The translations under genes and the position numbers were made by a program. From the NCBI RefSeq assembly GCF_001684975.1, contig NZ_MAYH01000045.1, forward strand, positions 434,001-498,000: a stretch of DNA of 64,000 nt. The letters are read 5' to 3'. This stretch comes from Chryseobacterium artocarpi (lineage in GTDB: Bacteria; Bacteroidota; Bacteroidia; Flavobacteriales; Weeksellaceae). The stretch's first letter is position 1; each line of letters begins with the position of its first letter. The notes beneath the pieces are model-generated. The model was not told the origin of the DNA and searched no databases. It was given only the letters and a program-made list of their open reading frames with translations. Positions 26,158 through 34,640 of the stretch are shown here, in pieces.

Positions 26158-26793
26158 TTATAACCAGCTTACTGCACCGGTTTCTACGTCATAGTTCGCT
26201 CCAACGATTTTAATTTTACCTTCTTTTTCAAGGTTTCTAAGTGTTGAACTCTGCTTACGGATATCCTCGATCGCGTTTTTTACATTCTGGTGATTAAGTC
26301 TTTCTAAAAGAGAACTGTTTTTAGATGAGCGTTCTTCATTTTCTTCAATCACTTCATTAATGATAGGATTAAAATGGTTGATCAGGTGATTCAGGTTATC
26401 CATTCCAAGACCTTCAATCTGAGCTGCGTCAAGACCTCCTTTCAATGCACCACATTTAGTGTGCCCTAGTACTACAATAAGTTTAGAACCTGCAACATTA
26501 CAGCCGAATTCCATTGAACCAAGAATATCCTGGTTTACAAAGTTACCTGCAATTCTGATACTAAAAACATCTCCCAACCCCTGGTCAAAAATAAGCTCAG
26601 CAGAAGTACGGCTGTCTATACAGCTTAGTACCACAGCAAAAGGCCATTGTCCTTCACGGGTAGCATTTACCTGCTCTAGAAGATCTCTGTTTGCCTTAAG
26701 GTTGTTTACAAACCTTTGGTTTCCTTCTTTTAAGAATTCTAATGCTTTTTCAGGAGTAATTGTCGATTGAGTTTCGTATGTATGTGCTTTCAT
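26158..26793 (-). CDS. Beta-class carbonic anhydrase (211 aa)
   Basis: It interconverts CO2 and bicarbonate. Zinc ligands and catalytic residues of the beta class are visible: C58-x-D60-x-R62 (LSCIDSRTS) and H111-x-x-C114 (GHTKCGAL). No signal peptide is seen, so it is predicted cytoplasmic. The gene is 60 bases downstream of the SulP transporter and is the last gene of the cluster. Together they suggest that bicarbonate brought in by SulP is equilibrated at once. It is only distantly similar to the second carbonic anhydrase at 28916-29584. Confidence 0.93.
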   Translation of the reverse strand: MKAHTYETQSTITPEKALEFLKEGNQRFVNNLKANRDLLEQVNATREGQWPFAVVLSCIDSRTSAELIFDQGLGDVFSIRIAGNFVNQDILGSMEFGCNVAGSKLIVVLGHTKCGALKGGLDAAQIEGLGMDNLNHLINHFNPIINEVIEENEERSSKNSSLLERLNHQNVKNAIEDIRKQSSTLRNLEKEGKIKIVGANYDVETGAVSWL

Positions 26794-26853
26794 ATAATTT
26801 AATTGTTTTTGAATTTTAAAATTAAAAATAATAATAATTGATAATAAATAAGA

Positions 26854-28446
26854 TTACATTGCTCTCTTATGAGTGACTAAAATGTGAGAATCCTCACTTC
26901 TTTCGTAATCTTTGTATGAAGTTTTAAAACCTAAAAGTTCTACATTGATATCCTGTTCTTTTGCCCTGATATTGGCAAAGTCCTGAATCATTTCCAATAC
27001 ATCAGTTGCAATGTATGAAGTGCTTCTTGCATCAATAAGTACATTAGAATTAGGTTTAATGTTTTTAAGTGTTTTTTTGATTGCTGCTTTATTTAAAAAT
27101 GAAACTTCTTCAGCCAGCTTGATCTTTATTCCGTCGGCATCATCCAGAATTTCTCTGCTTAGATAATAAGCCCTCTTCATATTTCCCTGAAGAATATAGA
27201 AAACAGAAATTGCAAGACCAATTCCAACACCTTTTAATAAATCTGTTGCTACCACAGCTACTACAGTTGCTACAAACGGAATGAACTGGAACTTTCCTAA
27301 ATGCCAGAAATGTTTGAATGTAGCAGGCTTTGCCAGTTTGTATCCTACTAAGATCAATACAGCTGCTAATGTTGCAAGCGGGATCAGATTTAAAATTACA
27401 GGAATGGAAAGAACACAAACCAATAATAATACACCATGAATCATCGCAGATAGTTTAGATGTTGCCCCTGCATTAGCATTCGCAGAACTTCTTACTACTA
27501 CTGAAGTCATTGGAAGACCTCCGATAAAAGAACTGATTAGGTTCCCGATTCCCTGAGCTTTAAGCTCAAGATTCGTATCTGTAATTCTTCTCTGTTTATC
27601 AAGACGGTCAGATGCTTCAATACAAAGTAATGTTTCAATAGAAGCTACAATGGCAATAGTTGCTCCCACTATCCATACCTTTGGATTGGTAAAACCTCCA
27701 AAATCAGGCATCGTAATCAGATTTTTGAAGTCGTCCAGAGATTGGGGAACTGGTAACGAAACCAAATGTTCTTTACCGATTGCCAATGAGCTTCCAGATA
27801 ATTTAAAAAGTTCATTCAAAAGGATTCCAGCCACTACAGCTACTAAAGCTCCAGGAAGCATTTTCATTCTTTTCAGTACGTGTACTTTATCCCATGCAAT
27901 AAGGATAGCGACAGAAACTAAAGTAACAACGATAGCACCCAAATGAATCGCTCCAAATAATTCTGTAAAATATCCGAAGTTTAAGCCATTATCAAAAATA
28001 GATTCATGACCTTCATAATCTTTATCAAATCCTAAAGCATGTGGAATCTGTTTTAGAATAATGATAATTCCTATCGCAGCAAGCATTCCCTCAATCACGT
28101 TATTCGGGAAATAGTTGGAAATACTACCTGCTCTTACAAATCCTAAAATCAGCTGTAAAAGTCCTGCAATGATTCCGGCACAAAGGAAAAGTTCAAATGC
28201 CCCTAAATCTGTGATGGCAGTTAAAACAATGGCTGTTAAACCTGCTGCAGGTCCTGAAACTGAAATATTTGAATTACTGATGAGTCCTACTACCAGACCT
28301 CCCACGATTCCAGAAATAATTCCTGATAATGGCGGTGCGCCTGATGCTAATGCAATTCCTAAACATAGTGGAAGTGCTACTAAAAATACCACGAGTCCTG
28401 AAGGGAAATTCTCCTTTATTCCTCCTATTAATGATGTCTTTTTCAT
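26854..28446 (-). CDS. SulP family inorganic anion transporter (530 aa)
   Basis: This is an inner-membrane SLC26/SulP transporter with 10-14 predicted membrane segments in the first 430 residues (FPSGLVVFLVALPLCLGIALASGAPPLSG, then SVSGPAAGLTAIVL). A cytoplasmic STAS-type domain follows (about 440-525, with NVLIDARSTSYIATDVLEMI). SulP proteins carry sulfate, bicarbonate or other anions. The flanking carbonic anhydrase genes favour bicarbonate, as in BicA-like systems; this is inference from context. It lies 147 bases after the small exported protein gene. Confidence 0.92.
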   Translation of the reverse strand: MKKTSLIGGIKENFPSGLVVFLVALPLCLGIALASGAPPLSGIISGIVGGLVVGLISNSNISVSGPAAGLTAIVLTAITDLGAFELFLCAGIIAGLLQLILGFVRAGSISNYFPNNVIEGMLAAIGIIIILKQIPHALGFDKDYEGHESIFDNGLNFGYFTELFGAIHLGAIVVTLVSVAILIAWDKVHVLKRMKMLPGALVAVVAGILLNELFKLSGSSLAIGKEHLVSLPVPQSLDDFKNLITMPDFGGFTNPKVWIVGATIAIVASIETLLCIEASDRLDKQRRITDTNLELKAQGIGNLISSFIGGLPMTSVVVRSSANANAGATSKLSAMIHGVLLLVCVLSIPVILNLIPLATLAAVLILVGYKLAKPATFKHFWHLGKFQFIPFVATVVAVVATDLLKGVGIGLAISVFYILQGNMKRAYYLSREILDDADGIKIKLAEEVSFLNKAAIKKTLKNIKPNSNVLIDARSTSYIATDVLEMIQDFANIRAKEQDINVELLGFKTSYKDYERSEDSHILVTHKRAM

Positions 28447-28593
28447 GATGTAAAGCTGTGAAAGATAACCGTCCTATTTATTTTTAAATAAGGCAGTTAT
28501 AAAAGTTTTTTAAAATTTAATTTTTAAAGTACATGTGTATCCGATATCAGTAACTGATATGAATAGGTATCAAAAAAATCTAACTATTAAAAA

Positions 28594-28893
28594 CTAAGCT
28601 TCGGGAGGCGGAGAAAATATAGTAAGTAAAGGGGACAGATGAAAAGAATCATCGATCAGTACAAAAGACATTCCCTGAAAATCAGGTTCGGAAAACTTCA
28701 GATAATCAAATACATCCAGAGTTTTTGGAAGAGTCTTTTCGTAAACAATAAATGAAGATGGGTGAGAATGTGGTTCTTCTTCGTTCACTATTATATTTGT
28801 TCTCAGAATATCCCAGCCTGCCACCGCAGCTATGCTTGGCAGCGCTGTAAAATTCAGAAAAAACGTTAATATAATAATACTCCAGAATTTCAT
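28594..28893 (-). CDS. Small exported protein of unknown function in the carbonic anhydrase cluster (99 aa)
   Basis: A signal peptide or single membrane segment (MKFWSIIILTFFLNFTALPSIAAV) is followed by about 75 residues with several His and acidic residues (NEEEPHSHPSSF, DVFDYLKF, DDSFHLSPL) and a Pro-rich end (SPPPEA). No family is recognised. It is 22 bases downstream of one carbonic anhydrase gene and upstream of sulP on the same strand. The His/Glu cluster could bind a metal such as zinc, but nothing here proves it. Confidence 0.65.
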   Translation of the reverse strand: MKFWSIIILTFFLNFTALPSIAAVAGWDILRTNIIVNEEEPHSHPSSFIVYEKTLPKTLDVFDYLKFSEPDFQGMSFVLIDDSFHLSPLLTIFSPPPEA

Positions 28894-28915
28894 CTCACAT
28901 TCTTTTTTAGAAAAA

Positions 28916-29584
28916 CTATTTGGTTTTTCTGCTCATTACCCAATCAGAACCCGTAAGGTTGTAGATTTTTTGGATGTCTTTTAAAGTTTTCTCAAAATCG
29001 ATCTCCAAATCAATAATCTTACCTGTTCTAAGGTCAAATACCCAGCCGTGTACAATAGGTTGTTCTTCTAAGATATATCTTTCCTGTACACAAGCCATTT
29101 TAATTACGTTGATGCACTGCTCCTGAACATTAAGTTCTACAAGTCTGTCATAACGCTTGTTTTCGTCCTCGATAGAATCAAGTTCAGCCTGATGCAATCT
29201 GTAAACATCACGAATATTTCTCAACCACGGATTTAATAATCCTAAGTCTTGAGGGGTCATCGCTGCTTTTACACCACCACAGTTGTAATGTCCGCAAACA
29301 ATAATGTGTTTTACTTTAAGATGTTCTACCGCATATTGAATAACTGCTGTGGAACTCATGTCTAAAGTATTAACCACATTGGCAATGTTTCTGTGAACAA
29401 ATACCTCTCCTGGTTTTGCACCCATCAATTCTTCCGCTGTAGCTCTGCTGTCTGAACATCCGATATACAGATAGTCAGGTGTCTGAGTTTTGGCTAAATT
29501 ATGGAAGAAATCAGGATCTTCTGCTACTTTTGACTCTACCCATTTTTTGTTGTTTTCGAAAATAACTTCGTACGATTGTGACAT
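28916..29584 (-). CDS. can: Beta-class carbonic anhydrase (222 aa)
   Basis: This is a classic plant/bacterial beta carbonic anhydrase. Zinc ligands are C43 (IGCSDSRATAEE, with D45 and R47), H99 and C102 (VCGHYNCGGVKAA). The region FVHRNIANVV, needed for folding of the active-site loop, is present. Length and order match E. coli Can, and no signal peptide is present. It is the first gene of the minus-strand cluster (can, small exported protein, sulP, second carbonic anhydrase). A TATTTTTG box at 29657-29664 is a candidate promoter. Confidence 0.95.
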   Translation of the reverse strand: MSQSYEVIFENNKKWVESKVAEDPDFFHNLAKTQTPDYLYIGCSDSRATAEELMGAKPGEVFVHRNIANVVNTLDMSSTAVIQYAVEHLKVKHIIVCGHYNCGGVKAAMTPQDLGLLNPWLRNIRDVYRLHQAELDSIEDENKRYDRLVELNVQEQCINVIKMACVQERYILEEQPIVHGWVFDLRTGKIIDLEIDFEKTLKDIQKIYNLTGSDWVMSRKTK

Positions 29585-30256
29585 AATTCTAAAATTTGTA
29601 ATTATTTATTTCGTTTAAATTATTTCCAAAATCAATAGACTAAATCAATAATTGTGCAAAAATATACTTTTTGCCGAAGAATTGAAGCGTTTTAACAAAG
29701 TTTAATATTAAAATATGCTTAAAATCATGTCTAATATCCCGGTATACTTTGCCTTATATCACTTATTGGCTATTTAATAATCCAAACGTTTAAAAACTTA
29801 GATAAAATTACAAAGTATAAATTAAAATCTGTAATTTCAGAATTAAAAAATTTTTAATTTTAAAAAAAATAGAATAAAATTTGTAAGAAATAGTTTGATA
29901 ATCAGTCGATTTTATATCATAAAAATCATCTAATCTTGAAAAAAATGAATAAATTAAAATCCTGATTTCAAGCCTTTAGTTTATATGCCGGATTTTGATC
30001 TTCAGACTTTGTCGCCGTTATTTATCTGGCAGAAAAATAGTTGTTATAAAACGACCCCAAATCGGAGCCGTCTTATTTAAATAAAGATTATTGAGGAGAT
30101 TGCCATTCTAAAACGACTGTTATTGAAAGTATTAGCAAGCGTGTTGCCAGATTGTTGGTCATCCTTAAAATAGAACCAGGACAAAATTTCAGATATCCTG
30201 TGAGTAAGTTGTATTTATTCTGCCGTTTGGGAAAGAATGGGAATCTGTTACTGATG
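29585..30256. other. 672-base intergenic region, AT-rich, no gene
   Basis: The right part follows the phosphoethanolamine-transferase-like gene and holds a G-C-rich hairpin on the minus strand (AAAACGACCCC 30048-30058 with GGAGCCGTCTT 30064-30074; pairs with G-U wobbles). This could terminate that gene, though the U-run is short. The left part holds the promoter region of the carbonic anhydrase gene. No open frame worth reporting was seen. Confidence 0.5.
29657..29664 (-). promoter_or_regulatory. -7 box for the carbonic anhydrase / SulP cluster
   Basis: The minus strand reads TATTTTTG, matching TAnnTTTG, about 72 bases upstream of the ATG at 29584. Confidence 0.4.
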
Positions 30257-31747
30257 TTAGTCTGTCAGTTTTTCATAATCTATACTCTTCATATTCAAGT
30301 TTAAATATTTATTTTCTTCGTTTTTATAATGCTGAGGTACTTCCAGTCCCATATATTTCATGAGCAGAGGGTAGATATAGGTGGTTTGGATCAGTTTAGG
30401 ATCGCGCCCTGTGATTCTGTATGCAGCAGGTACTTTATCACCATACCATACAAAGAACGGGACCTGTGTGGATTCTTTGGAGTCTATATGCAGTAATTTG
30501 TCACCTTGTATTTTAAGACCGTGGTCAGAAGCGTAGATAACTATTGAATTTGTGTTCTTAAGCGTACTGAAAATGTCTTTCATGACATAATCGGTATATT
30601 TTATGGAATTGTCATAGCAGTCCATATTTTCGGACTTCCAGTTATCCGGCAGTCTGTTGCATGGGTTAGGATGACTTCCCATAATGTGGAAAACAACGAA
30701 TTTATGATCTCTTTTTTGAATAACATTTTTTAGTTCCGGGATGATTGCTTCGTCATATCCACTTACCCATTTTTTATTTTTGGCCATTGAGGCGATTGCA
30801 GTTATTCCTTTAGCGCTTGCCTGTGTGCTGATCCAGAATGAATTGTAGCCAGCCTGATTGGCAAGATTGACGATATTGTAAGATAATTTATCATAACGGT
30901 ATCTGAATTCGTCAGGATGTATGCTGGAAAGGATAAGCGGTACACTAAGGTTGGTAATTCCTGCAGGAGAAACTGCCCGATCATAGATCATCATATTTTC
31001 AGCTTCCAGATCCGTATAAGGTGTCGTTTTCTTGGAATAGCCGTATAATGACATATTCTGTTTTCTTTCAGATTCTCCAATGATAAGAATAACGTTCTCT
31101 ATCCCCGGCTGTATTTGTTTTATGCTGAAAACAGGAACATTTTTTTTGATCATACTGATATCTTCCTGAATTTTCAATGCTGTATTGAAATCGGATAAAT
31201 GATAATATACACTTTTGATCATCTTTCCTCCGCCTTTATTGCTTACATATCTATGCTTAAGAAAAAATGTGAAAGGCATGATCAGCCATAGTAAAGCAAT
31301 GAACCCGTATCTGAAATTAAATGTAACGGTATCTTTCAGATAATTGACCGAATAGATCAGTAATCCCATAAAAATGAGAAATAAAAAACCTGGTAAAATA
31401 AACATATAAGACATGCTTATTGCTTCATTCACATTGGATTCCAATATACTTATCGCCATTCCTACATTAAATCCGGAATGGTAAATAAAATAACAGGATA
31501 CTGATATCAAAAAATTAAGCCCCAGGAATAGACACAGAATGACAGCAATGATTGATGTATACCTGTTTTTAAAAAGAAATGCGTTAAAAATAAGGAAGGA
31601 AGAGAACATGATTCCATACTCGAAAATATTTCTGATACTTTCCCATTTCTCAACCCCGAAAAAGTTGTTAAATATATAAGGGAATGAAAGCAGGAAGCCT
31701 GTGAGATAAATTAAAATAATGAGAATGGGAATAGTTTTTTTGAGCAT
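30257..31747 (-). CDS. Phosphoethanolamine transferase-like sulfatase-fold protein (496 aa)
   Basis: The N-terminal 165 residues have about five membrane helices. The rest is a periplasmic alkaline-phosphatase/sulfatase domain. The nucleophile is likely T265 in AGITNLSVP. Metal-site segments are NVILIIGESERKQNMSLYGY and YASDHGLKIQG, the latter carrying the Asp-His pair. Members such as EptA/Cpt move phosphoethanolamine onto lipid A, core sugars or other glycans. The gene lies at the edge of the polysaccharide locus, so modification of the LPS is the likely role; the acceptor is not visible. It shares no close neighbour on its strand. Confidence 0.88.
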   Translation of the reverse strand: MLKKTIPILIILIYLTGFLLSFPYIFNNFFGVEKWESIRNIFEYGIMFSSFLIFNAFLFKNRYTSIIAVILCLFLGLNFLISVSCYFIYHSGFNVGMAISILESNVNEAISMSYMFILPGFLFLIFMGLLIYSVNYLKDTVTFNFRYGFIALLWLIMPFTFFLKHRYVSNKGGGKMIKSVYYHLSDFNTALKIQEDISMIKKNVPVFSIKQIQPGIENVILIIGESERKQNMSLYGYSKKTTPYTDLEAENMMIYDRAVSPAGITNLSVPLILSSIHPDEFRYRYDKLSYNIVNLANQAGYNSFWISTQASAKGITAIASMAKNKKWVSGYDEAIIPELKNVIQKRDHKFVVFHIMGSHPNPCNRLPDNWKSENMDCYDNSIKYTDYVMKDIFSTLKNTNSIVIYASDHGLKIQGDKLLHIDSKESTQVPFFVWYGDKVPAAYRITGRDPKLIQTTYIYPLLMKYMGLEVPQHYKNEENKYLNLNMKSIDYEKLTD

Positions 31748-32263
31748 AGTTATTATATGAAGTTGCCTTTACTGTTAAGATAATTGTATAATCTGTCTCA
31801 GGAGTTTCCGGTAAGGATAGCTGAAGGTTCAGAATAATGTACTATCTGAAATAAATGAATATCAGATCAAAATACTGTACCCTCTCAAAGGGAAGCTGCC
31901 GTAGATCGTCGACGAAGTTTCACAGCAGATTGCTTTTTCTGCTTAGCTTTTTTGCTTTCAGAAAATGAAACTATAGAACGTATAATACAGATAAAAAAGT
32001 AGAGTTTTGAAGCGGTATTTTTTTCATCAAAAATTATTTTTTAGTTAATAATTAGGTTGGGGTTGTGTTTTTTAATATTAAGCGGTTTTTTCAGTCTAGG
32101 CAACATTGTAAATGGCATCCCCTATTGTAATACAGACAAAGATTATACTTATTATAAGTTAACTATTGTCTTGTTATTGGGGAGCCCAGCAATGCTTTTT
32201 TTGCAAATTTAAATGAAATAATTTATGATTGCAATAGATTTTTTACTATAAGTGCTGGATTCA
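31748..32263. other. 516-base intergenic region at the left edge of the polysaccharide locus
   Basis: No coding region is supported. A short hairpin AGCAGA/TCTGCT lies at 31924-31943, followed on the plus strand by T-rich sequence (CTTTTTTG). The region lies downstream of the serine-acetyltransferase-like gene and upstream of the EptA-like gene. No confident promoter box was found. Confidence 0.45.
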
Positions 32264-32818
32264 CTATACTTTACGGTTGATATAATCTTTTGTAGCGTCG
32301 CTTGTAGTGATGATTTTGGCTGGATTTCCTATAACAACAGAATTCGGGGGAACATCGAAGTTGACATAAGAGTTGGGAACGATCAATACATTATTGCCGA
32401 TCGTTACAGCACCTACAATTACAGCGTTGGCACCTATCCATACTTCATCACCGATAACAGGGGAGCCTTCATTTTTACCCCGGTTCTGCTGACCGATAGT
32501 AACCCCTTGTGCAATATTACAGTTTTTTCCGATAATGGTTTTCGGATTGATCACAAGGCTCCCCCAGTGTCCCAGGTAAAAGCCTTCTCCGATCTGCGTT
32601 TCAGGATAGATCTGAAATCCGTATTTTATCTGGTAATGTCTTAAAACGATCCGCCAGAACGTATTCAGAAAAGCTTTTTTCTGGTACTTCTGAGCCATTC
32701 TCAGAATATAAATGAAATGGAGATTTGGATTAATACACTTTTTCCAAATCTCAAATTTTGAAAGCCACTTTCCACTTTCCCGGTAAAAGTCTTTTTGAAT
32801 AATTGAATAATCGGTCAT
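32264..32818 (-). CDS. Serine acetyltransferase-like hexapeptide acyltransferase (184 aa)
   Basis: An alpha-helical N-terminal part (ILRMAQKYQKKAFLNTFWRIVLRHYQIKYG) leads into a left-handed beta-helix of hexapeptide repeats (INPKTIIGKNCNIAQGVTIGQ, GDEVWIGANAVIVGAVTIGNN, SVVIGNPAK). This is the CysE/WcaB-like layout seen in polysaccharide loci, where such proteins O-acetylate sugars. Cysteine biosynthesis is unlikely from context. The frame extends two codons to a TTG, but the ATG at 32818 is used here. It follows the GT4 gene by 11 bases and ends a three-gene unit. Confidence 0.85.
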   Translation of the reverse strand: MTDYSIIQKDFYRESGKWLSKFEIWKKCINPNLHFIYILRMAQKYQKKAFLNTFWRIVLRHYQIKYGFQIYPETQIGEGFYLGHWGSLVINPKTIIGKNCNIAQGVTIGQQNRGKNEGSPVIGDEVWIGANAVIVGAVTIGNNVLIVPNSYVNFDVPPNSVVIGNPAKIITTSDATKDYINRKV

Positions 32819-32829
32819 AGTCAAGGTTT

Positions 32830-33978
32830 TTAAACTTCATCAATTATTTTCTGAAGATGCTCTACAGATTTTTCTAAAACAAACGGAAGCTCAGTTTCGG
32901 AAATTTGTTTTTTATATTGCTCAGAAACGGACTTATCTGTAAGGAACTTCTTCATCCCTTCATAGATCCCTTCTTCAGAGTTGGGTGTAATATTTCCAAG
33001 TTTTCCGTCCTGCAGAAGATCTCTGATTCCTGAAATGTCTGTAGCGGAAATAGGTTTCTTGAGAATAAGGGCCTCCGCAATGATGGTAGGAAAGCCTTCA
33101 TGGCGTGAAGACATGATATAAAAGTCTGCCTTTTTCATATACGGATAAGGATTGCTGCTGAAGCCAAGCATTTTTGCCGTATCCTGAAGTCCTGATTTAT
33201 TGAGCTGATCCTGAATATTGTTAAAGTCGTATCCGTCTCCGATGATCAGAAGCTGATGTTTTAATCCTTCGTCGATCAGTTTTTTGTGGATGTTGAGCAG
33301 TCTGTCGTAGCCTTTCTGAGGATAAACGGTTCCTACGGTTACAAAGGTAGGGAGATCATTCCGGAAGGGATAATCGTTGACCGTGACATCAGCTTTTCTT
33401 AAAGTATCTTCTTTGTCGATCGGGTTATATATTTTGATGACCGATTGCTTTTCAGTGTCATTTTTTGCCAGCTTATGCATACCTTCCTGCAGTTTATTGG
33501 AAATCACCAGGATTCTGTTAAATTTAAAGAACTGCCTGATCACTTCCGGAGTATATTCTTTCAGATTGAAGATGTCATTCTGTACCCATATGATCTTTTT
33601 CGAATCTTTTTGAGGGCTGGATAGAATTTCACGGTACATTGCATGAATGGCTGCAATCTCTACATCATATTTTTTATTTTTTAAAACAAATTTGTAAAGA
33701 AGGGAAGGGAACCAAAGAAACATTTTCTGATAAAGCACCCTGTACGCTTTCACAGGAATATCCTGTGGTCTGTTGGTGGTTATCATTTCTCCTTTCAGAA
33801 GATAGTGCAGATTCACCCAGGATGGAACTTCTTTTATATAGAGCCCTGAATAAAGATTGACCAAAAGATCTACTTCATATTTATCAGGAGGAAGATTTTT
33901 CAGAAAGTTGATCAAAACTTTTTCAGCACCGCCATGGCGTAAAGAGCCTATACGAATGAGGAGTTTTTTCTTTTTCAA
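32830..33978 (-). CDS. GT4 family glycosyltransferase (382 aa)
   Basis: This is a cytoplasmic GT-B fold retaining glycosyltransferase. The acceptor-side motif GSLRHGGAEKVLINFL is at residues 11-26. The donor domain has TVGTVYPQKGYDRLL (about 215) and LLIIGDGYDF. The E-x7-E motif is at about 294-302 (SSRHEGFPTIIAEALILKKP). The frame has no in-frame ATG before KKKK because a stop lies five codons further up, so translation must start at TTG 33978 unless a rarer codon is used. It lies between two hexapeptide acyltransferases. Sugar specificity is not predictable. Confidence 0.9.
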   Translation of the reverse strand: MKKKKLLIRIGSLRHGGAEKVLINFLKNLPPDKYEVDLLVNLYSGLYIKEVPSWVNLHYLLKGEMITTNRPQDIPVKAYRVLYQKMFLWFPSLLYKFVLKNKKYDVEIAAIHAMYREILSSPQKDSKKIIWVQNDIFNLKEYTPEVIRQFFKFNRILVISNKLQEGMHKLAKNDTEKQSVIKIYNPIDKEDTLRKADVTVNDYPFRNDLPTFVTVGTVYPQKGYDRLLNIHKKLIDEGLKHQLLIIGDGYDFNNIQDQLNKSGLQDTAKMLGFSSNPYPYMKKADFYIMSSRHEGFPTIIAEALILKKPISATDISGIRDLLQDGKLGNITPNSEEGIYEGMKKFLTDKSVSEQYKKQISETELPFVLEKSVEHLQKIIDEV

Positions 33979-34016
33979 TTTGTTTTTGTTTTATAGTTTT
34001 TACAAGATTAAAATAA

Positions 34017-34586
34017 TTATTTAATTTTTCTTGCTTTTTTATACTTGTGAGGAAGATTTTCTTTGATATAAGCATCCAGTTTTTTCCTGTCTTTTTCGAG
34101 CTCACGGGGGTATTCCGGGCTGTTCTTGAGGACAATATCCCCATAATCTTCAATAGTACAGAGAAACTGGGCAGGATTTCCGATAAATACTGTATTGTCC
34201 GGCATAGATTGTGACAATACGGAATTGGCTCCCAAAATACAGTTGTTTCCGATCTGTACATCCTGCATAATCACACAATTCAGTCCGATTGTACAGTTAT
34301 TGCCGATCTTTATTCTTCCGAGAATCCTCGCGTCCTCATAGCCGGGAAGTTTTCTCAGAAGGGTAGTGGTTCCGCCGTGATTGACAAATCTTACTCCTCC
34401 TGCAATATTCACATTGTCACCGATCTCAATAAGGTAGGGTTCCGTTCCGAAATAAATCTTATCCGGCATATTAAAGCTTTTGCCGACCTTCATACCCCTG
34501 TATTTCGCGACTTCAAGGCTGGCTCTGTTCAAAAAAGAATGATAGAGGGAGTCTATTTTTAATAGGATTCTAAATATAAAAATCAT
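34017..34586 (-). CDS. WbbJ-type hexapeptide acetyltransferase (189 aa)
   Basis: This is a left-handed beta-helix O-acetyltransferase of the maltose/galactoside acetyltransferase type. Repeats are visible from about residue 50 (IEIGDNVNIAGGVRFVNHGG, IKIGNNCTIGLNCVIM, VQIGNNCILGANSVLS, TVFIGNPAQ), with a likely catalytic His in VNHGG. The frame could begin at a GTG one codon earlier. It heads the minus-strand unit acetyltransferase / GT4 / acetyltransferase and is divergent from the KASIII gene across a 54-base gap. Confidence 0.86.
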   Translation of the reverse strand: MIFIFRILLKIDSLYHSFLNRASLEVAKYRGMKVGKSFNMPDKIYFGTEPYLIEIGDNVNIAGGVRFVNHGGTTTLLRKLPGYEDARILGRIKIGNNCTIGLNCVIMQDVQIGNNCILGANSVLSQSMPDNTVFIGNPAQFLCTIEDYGDIVLKNSPEYPRELEKDRKKLDAYIKENLPHKYKKARKIK

Positions 34587-34609
34587 CACAGGTGTAAATT
34601 TGTTTTTAT

Positions 34610-34626
34610 TTACTTTTGCAAAGTAA
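34610..34626 (+). promoter_or_regulatory. -7 box with overlapping inverted repeat ahead of the KASIII-ACP-SDR cassette
   Basis: TACTTTTG at 34611-34618 matches TAnnTTTG, 22 bases upstream of the ATG at 34641. The same bases form an inverted repeat TTACTTT-TGC-AAAGTAA, which could be an operator or leader element. Confidence 0.45.
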
Positions 34627-34640
34627 GAGAATTTATTAAT

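Noticed and set aside
32252..32644. Plus-strand open frame of 130 codons
   Set aside because: It lies wholly antisense to the serine-acetyltransferase-like gene, which has clear hexapeptide repeats.
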